Position numbers and translations under genes: made by a program. Below, one piece after another: positions 35,432 to 37,705 of a DNA stretch of 37,705 nt (its first letter is position 1; the number at the start of each line of letters is the position of its first letter). This DNA comes from Kamptonema formosum PCC 10802 (GTDB lineage Bacteria; Cyanobacteriota; Cyanobacteriia; Cyanobacteriales; Oscillatoriaceae): positions 15,104 to 52,808 of the forward strand of contig NZ_KB235949.1 in NCBI RefSeq assembly GCF_000332335.1. The letters are read 5' to 3'. The notes beneath the pieces were generated by a model, which was not told where the DNA came from, did not search any database, and saw only the letters and a list, made by a program, of their open reading frames with translations.

Positions 35432-37396
35432 ATGGCAAAAATTTTGTGGGCTGGCACCGGCGTCAGCCTTGGTGTGCTAGCCGCAACGCTAGCTTTCGCA
35501 TCGAGTGCTAGTGCCGGTGTCACACCGGCACTAGCCGGCAGCACTGACAGCTTGGCTGAGGTGCCGGCAGGACCGAGCGATTTAGAACAGAGTCTCGCAT
35601 CGGGTGCGCAGGCACCTGTGACACCGGCACCCGCCGGCTCGACGGACATTACGGCTCAGGTGCCGGTACAGCCAATAGGTTCTCAACAGAGTGTCGGAGC
35701 GGGTGCTTTCGCCGCAGTCACACCGGCACCCGCAGGTCCTGCGGACAGCATCGCTCAGGTGCCGGCACAGCCAATAGGTTCTCAACAGAGTGTAGGAGCG
35801 GGTGCGCAGGCACCTGTGACACCGGCACCCGCAGGTCCTGCGGACACCATCGCTCAGGTGCCGGCACAGCCGGGCGGTTCAGAAAATCAAACCGCCAGCG
35901 ACCAAGGGATGGGCCAAGTCACCTCCGTGTCCCAGCTGTCGGACGTCCAACCCACAGACTGGGCCTTCCAAGCCTTGCAGAACCTAGTGGAGCGCTATGG
36001 CTGCATCGCAGGCTACCCAGACGGGACATTCCGGGGCAACCGGGCCATGACCCGCTATGAATTCGCTGCCGGTTTAAATGCCTGTCTGGAAAGAATCGTT
36101 CAGCTGATTGGGCGCACCGACACGTCCAACCTGGTCACCAAACAAGACTTAGCAGCGCTGCAGCGCCTGACAGAAGAATTTCAGGCAGAACTGGCCACCC
36201 TGCGCGGTCGCGTCGATGCCCTGGAAGCTCGCACCACCGAACTGGAAGCCAATCAATTTTCCACCACCACCAAGCTAAATGGTGAAGTCATCTTTGCCGC
36301 TGCAGACGGCATCGGTAAGGGTTCGAGCAGTGTGCCTTTTGTGGGATACCGGACTCGGCTTAACTTTGACACCAGCTTCACCGGCGAGGATTTGCTCAGG
36401 ACGCGACTGCAAGTGGTGGGGATGAATGGATTTTACCCCAATTCCAACCCCTCACCCGAGGGCGAGTTGCGATACAGTGCCGGTGCTTTCGGCACAGGAA
36501 GCAATCAAGTCGGCTTAGATGCGCTCCTGTACAGCTTCCCCCTGGGCAAAAAGACAACTGTTATCGTGGAAGCCAATGCCGGTGCGGCGGATGACTTTAC
36601 CAACACCGTCAACCCTTTCATTGATGGTGACGGCGGTAGCGGTGCCGTTTCCAACTTTGGGACTCGCAACCCAATTTACTACCTTCTAGGCGGTGCCGGT
36701 CTCGGTCTCAGACACCAGTTTAGCGACCGGCTGGAACTCAGCTTGGGCTATTTAGCCACAAATGCCTCCAATCCGGCAAAAGGCAGCGGCCTTTTCGACG
36801 GGCCCTACGGTGCGCTGGCCCAGCTAACCTTCAAGCCCAGCGAGCGCTTCACCCTAGGACTGACCTACGTCAACTCCTACAACACCGAATCGCTCACCGG
36901 CAGCCGGCGGGCCAATCTGCGTTCGATTCTCAATAACGAAGCTGGTTTGGATCTGCCGGTTTCCAGCAACTCCTTCGGGGCGGAAGTGTCGTGGCAACTG
37001 AGCAAGCGGTTTGTCCTGGGCGGTTGGGTTGGCTACACCAAGACCAACGTCCTGTCCACACTGAGCGGGCTTGTTGACCGGGGATCTCTGGAAACCTGGA
37101 ACGGGGCTGTGACCCTGGCGTTCCCCGATTTGGGCAAAAAAGGCAACGTAGGGGGTATCATCGTTGGCATAGAGCCCAAGGTAGGCAGTTCCAGCGTCAG
37201 TACGGCGGTGCCCGGACTCTCCGATCTGTTTGGGGAGGACAAGGACACATCCGTGCACGCGGAAGCGTTCTACCAGTATCAGGTGACGGATAACATTGCC
37301 ATCACCCCCGGTGTCATCTGGATTACGGCACCGGATCACAACAGCAATAACGATGATGTTGTGATTGGCACACTGCGCACCACCTTTACATTCTAA
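35432..37396 (+). CDS. SLH-domain OprB-family porin
   Basis: A 654-residue outer-membrane porin of the cyanobacterial SLH-OprB family, which passes small solutes and ties the outer membrane to peptidoglycan. The signal peptide is MAKILWAGTGVSLGVLAATL ending in SASA (cleavage near residue 28). Residues 28-159 form 33-residue tandem repeats rich in Ala, Pro and Gln. The SLH motif spans about 165-220: LSDVQPTDWAFQALQNLVE, GCIAGYPDGTFRGNRAMTRY, EFAAGLNACLERI. A coiled coil follows (about 235-275, LAALQRLTEEFQAELATLRG), then the beta-barrel (about 285-654). The C-terminus is RTTFTF, with the terminal Phe used by BAM. The start ATG at 35432 precedes the signal peptide directly. The likely promoter is at 35044-35072. 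Sugar specificity is not inferred. Confidence 0.94.
   Translation: MAKILWAGTGVSLGVLAATLAFASSASAGVTPALAGSTDSLAEVPAGPSDLEQSLASGAQAPVTPAPAGSTDITAQVPVQPIGSQQSVGAGAFAAVTPAPAGPADSIAQVPAQPIGSQQSVGAGAQAPVTPAPAGPADTIAQVPAQPGGSENQTASDQGMGQVTSVSQLSDVQPTDWAFQALQNLVERYGCIAGYPDGTFRGNRAMTRYEFAAGLNACLERIVQLIGRTDTSNLVTKQDLAALQRLTEEFQAELATLRGRVDALEARTTELEANQFSTTTKLNGEVIFAAADGIGKGSSSVPFVGYRTRLNFDTSFTGEDLLRTRLQVVGMNGFYPNSNPSPEGELRYSAGAFGTGSNQVGLDALLYSFPLGKKTTVIVEANAGAADDFTNTVNPFIDGDGGSGAVSNFGTRNPIYYLLGGAGLGLRHQFSDRLELSLGYLATNASNPAKGSGLFDGPYGALAQLTFKPSERFTLGLTYVNSYNTESLTGSRRANLRSILNNEAGLDLPVSSNSFGAEVSWQLSKRFVLGGWVGYTKTNVLSTLSGLVDRGSLETWNGAVTLAFPDLGKKGNVGGIIVGIEPKVGSSSVSTAVPGLSDLFGEDKDTSVHAEAFYQYQVTDNIAITPGVIWITAPDHNSNNDDVVIGTLRTTFTF
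35513..35908 (+). repeat. 99-bp in-frame tandem repeats (33 residues each) in the porin gene
   Basis: Units begin at 35513, 35612, 35711 and 35810, the last being partial. Each encodes about VTPAPAGxxDxxAQVPAQPI followed by GSQQSVGAGA. Units 3 and 4 are near-identical at DNA level over long runs while unit 1 is the most diverged, as expected for an array that grows at its 3' side. The array lies between the signal peptide and the SLH motif. Confidence 0.92.
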
Positions 37397-37428
37397 GTGG
37401 GGCGAACAAAACCAAAACTAGGGTGCGT

Positions 37429-37592
37429 TATAGCAGCAGTCATATTGGTTAGAACAATAGAAGCTTCGGGAGCTCTGGAGCAAGGGAGGCTGGAATGTAG
37501 CTTTCCTAAATGCTTACTGCTATATAGACGTAGGGCAGGCGTCCCGCCCCCCCTGAAGGTCTAATGTTCTAATCTAAGTGGCTACTGCTATA
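37429..37592 (-). mobile_element. MITE-like element, copy 2
   Basis: A 164-bp non-coding element. On the plus strand it starts TATAGCAGCAGTCATATTGG and ends, read on the minus strand, TATAGCAGTAGCCACTTAGA. These ends match each other imperfectly as terminal inverted repeats and match the two ends of the 106-bp element at 1828-1933, in reverse order. The interior differs from copy 1 and contains an extra CTTACTGCTATATAG and a GGCAGGCGTCCCGCC palindrome. Confidence 0.68.
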
Positions 37593-37623
37593 CCGGACGG
37601 TGGGAGCGCACCCTAAATGATTT

Positions 37624-37646
37624 GTGAGAGCCCTCTCACTTTTCTT
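37624..37646 (+). terminator. Candidate terminator downstream of the porin gene
   Basis: GTGAGA-GCCC-TCTCAC (6-bp stem, 4-base loop) followed by TTTTCTT on the plus strand. It is 228 bases after the porin stop, beyond the MITE-like element, so it may have been displaced by the insertion. Confidence 0.4.
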
Positions 37647-37705
37647 ACCTTGGCGCTCCTTCACGGGAGCGGAGAATTATAAAAATAACTTTTCCAGATC
37701 AATTA

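Larger units (their letters stand above)
37397..37705. other. Intergenic region after the porin gene, with a MITE-like element
   Basis: No gene is seen. It holds the MITE-like copy at 37429-37592, a relative of the GGTGCGTT palindrome at its left edge, and a hairpin GTGAGA-GCCC-TCTCAC followed by TTTTCTT at 37624-37646, which may be the transcript end. Confidence 0.6.

Overview
The window looks like chromosome of a filamentous, probably non-heterocystous cyanobacterium. This is inferred from a high-light-inducible protein gene, two GUN4-domain genes, a CIA30/SDR protein of the HCF173 type, an SLH-OprB porin, a pentapeptide-repeat protein, a Uma2-family gene, and several intergenic palindrome and heptamer repeat families typical of such genomes. 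No rRNA, tRNA or CRISPR array was recognised.

Left part (1-18.3 kb): mostly single genes on both strands separated by repeat-rich spacers. In order: the 3' end of a vanadium-haloperoxidase/PAP2-type gene; a family 2 glycosyltransferase; a membrane alpha/beta hydrolase; a secreted protein with one SLH-like motif; a solitary cytosine-5 DNA methyltransferase; the SDR-CIA30 protein; an isochorismatase-like hydrolase; the hli gene with a candidate HLR1 site; a Uma2 protein; a membrane-anchored GUN4 protein; a TumE-like toxin/antitoxin pair; a secreted esterase; a PlsC-like acyltransferase; a coiled-coil GUN4 protein; a secreted pentapeptide-repeat protein with a clear terminator; a ManC-type cupin; and a Tat-type LD-carboxypeptidase.

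Central part (18.5-33.0 kb): a one-directional minus-strand exopolysaccharide locus. In transcription order it encodes a Wzz-type co-polymerase, a polymerase/ligase, a methyltransferase with an N-terminal ParB-like DGNHR motif, a flippase, a GT4 glycosyltransferase, a second paralogous flippase, an asparagine-synthase-like protein lacking the glutaminase cysteine, a GT2 glycosyltransferase and a GH5 hydrolase. After a 639-bp gap comes an unusual 666-aa protein fusing Alg13-like, Alg14-like, STAS and sugar-transferase domains. Together these would assemble, modify, flip, polymerise and trim a Wzx/Wzy-type polysaccharide. The only initiating-transferase-like domain seen lacks the normal Asp-Glu catalytic dyad, so chain initiation may be encoded elsewhere.

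Right part (33-37.7 kb): a long gene-free leader region; a membrane protein with a winged-helix-like C-terminal half; an exact TTGACA-17-TATAAT promoter overlapping an inverted repeat; a tnpB (IS200/IS605-type) remnant lying in the presumed leader; and an SLH-OprB porin with 33-residue tandem repeats after its signal peptide. Two copies of a MITE-like element with matching terminal inverted repeats lie near the two ends of the window. Starts were moved inward from the longest ORF where a ribosome site, a neighbouring stop or a repeat in the 5' flank argued for it. All functional calls come from reading motifs by eye; no database search was run.
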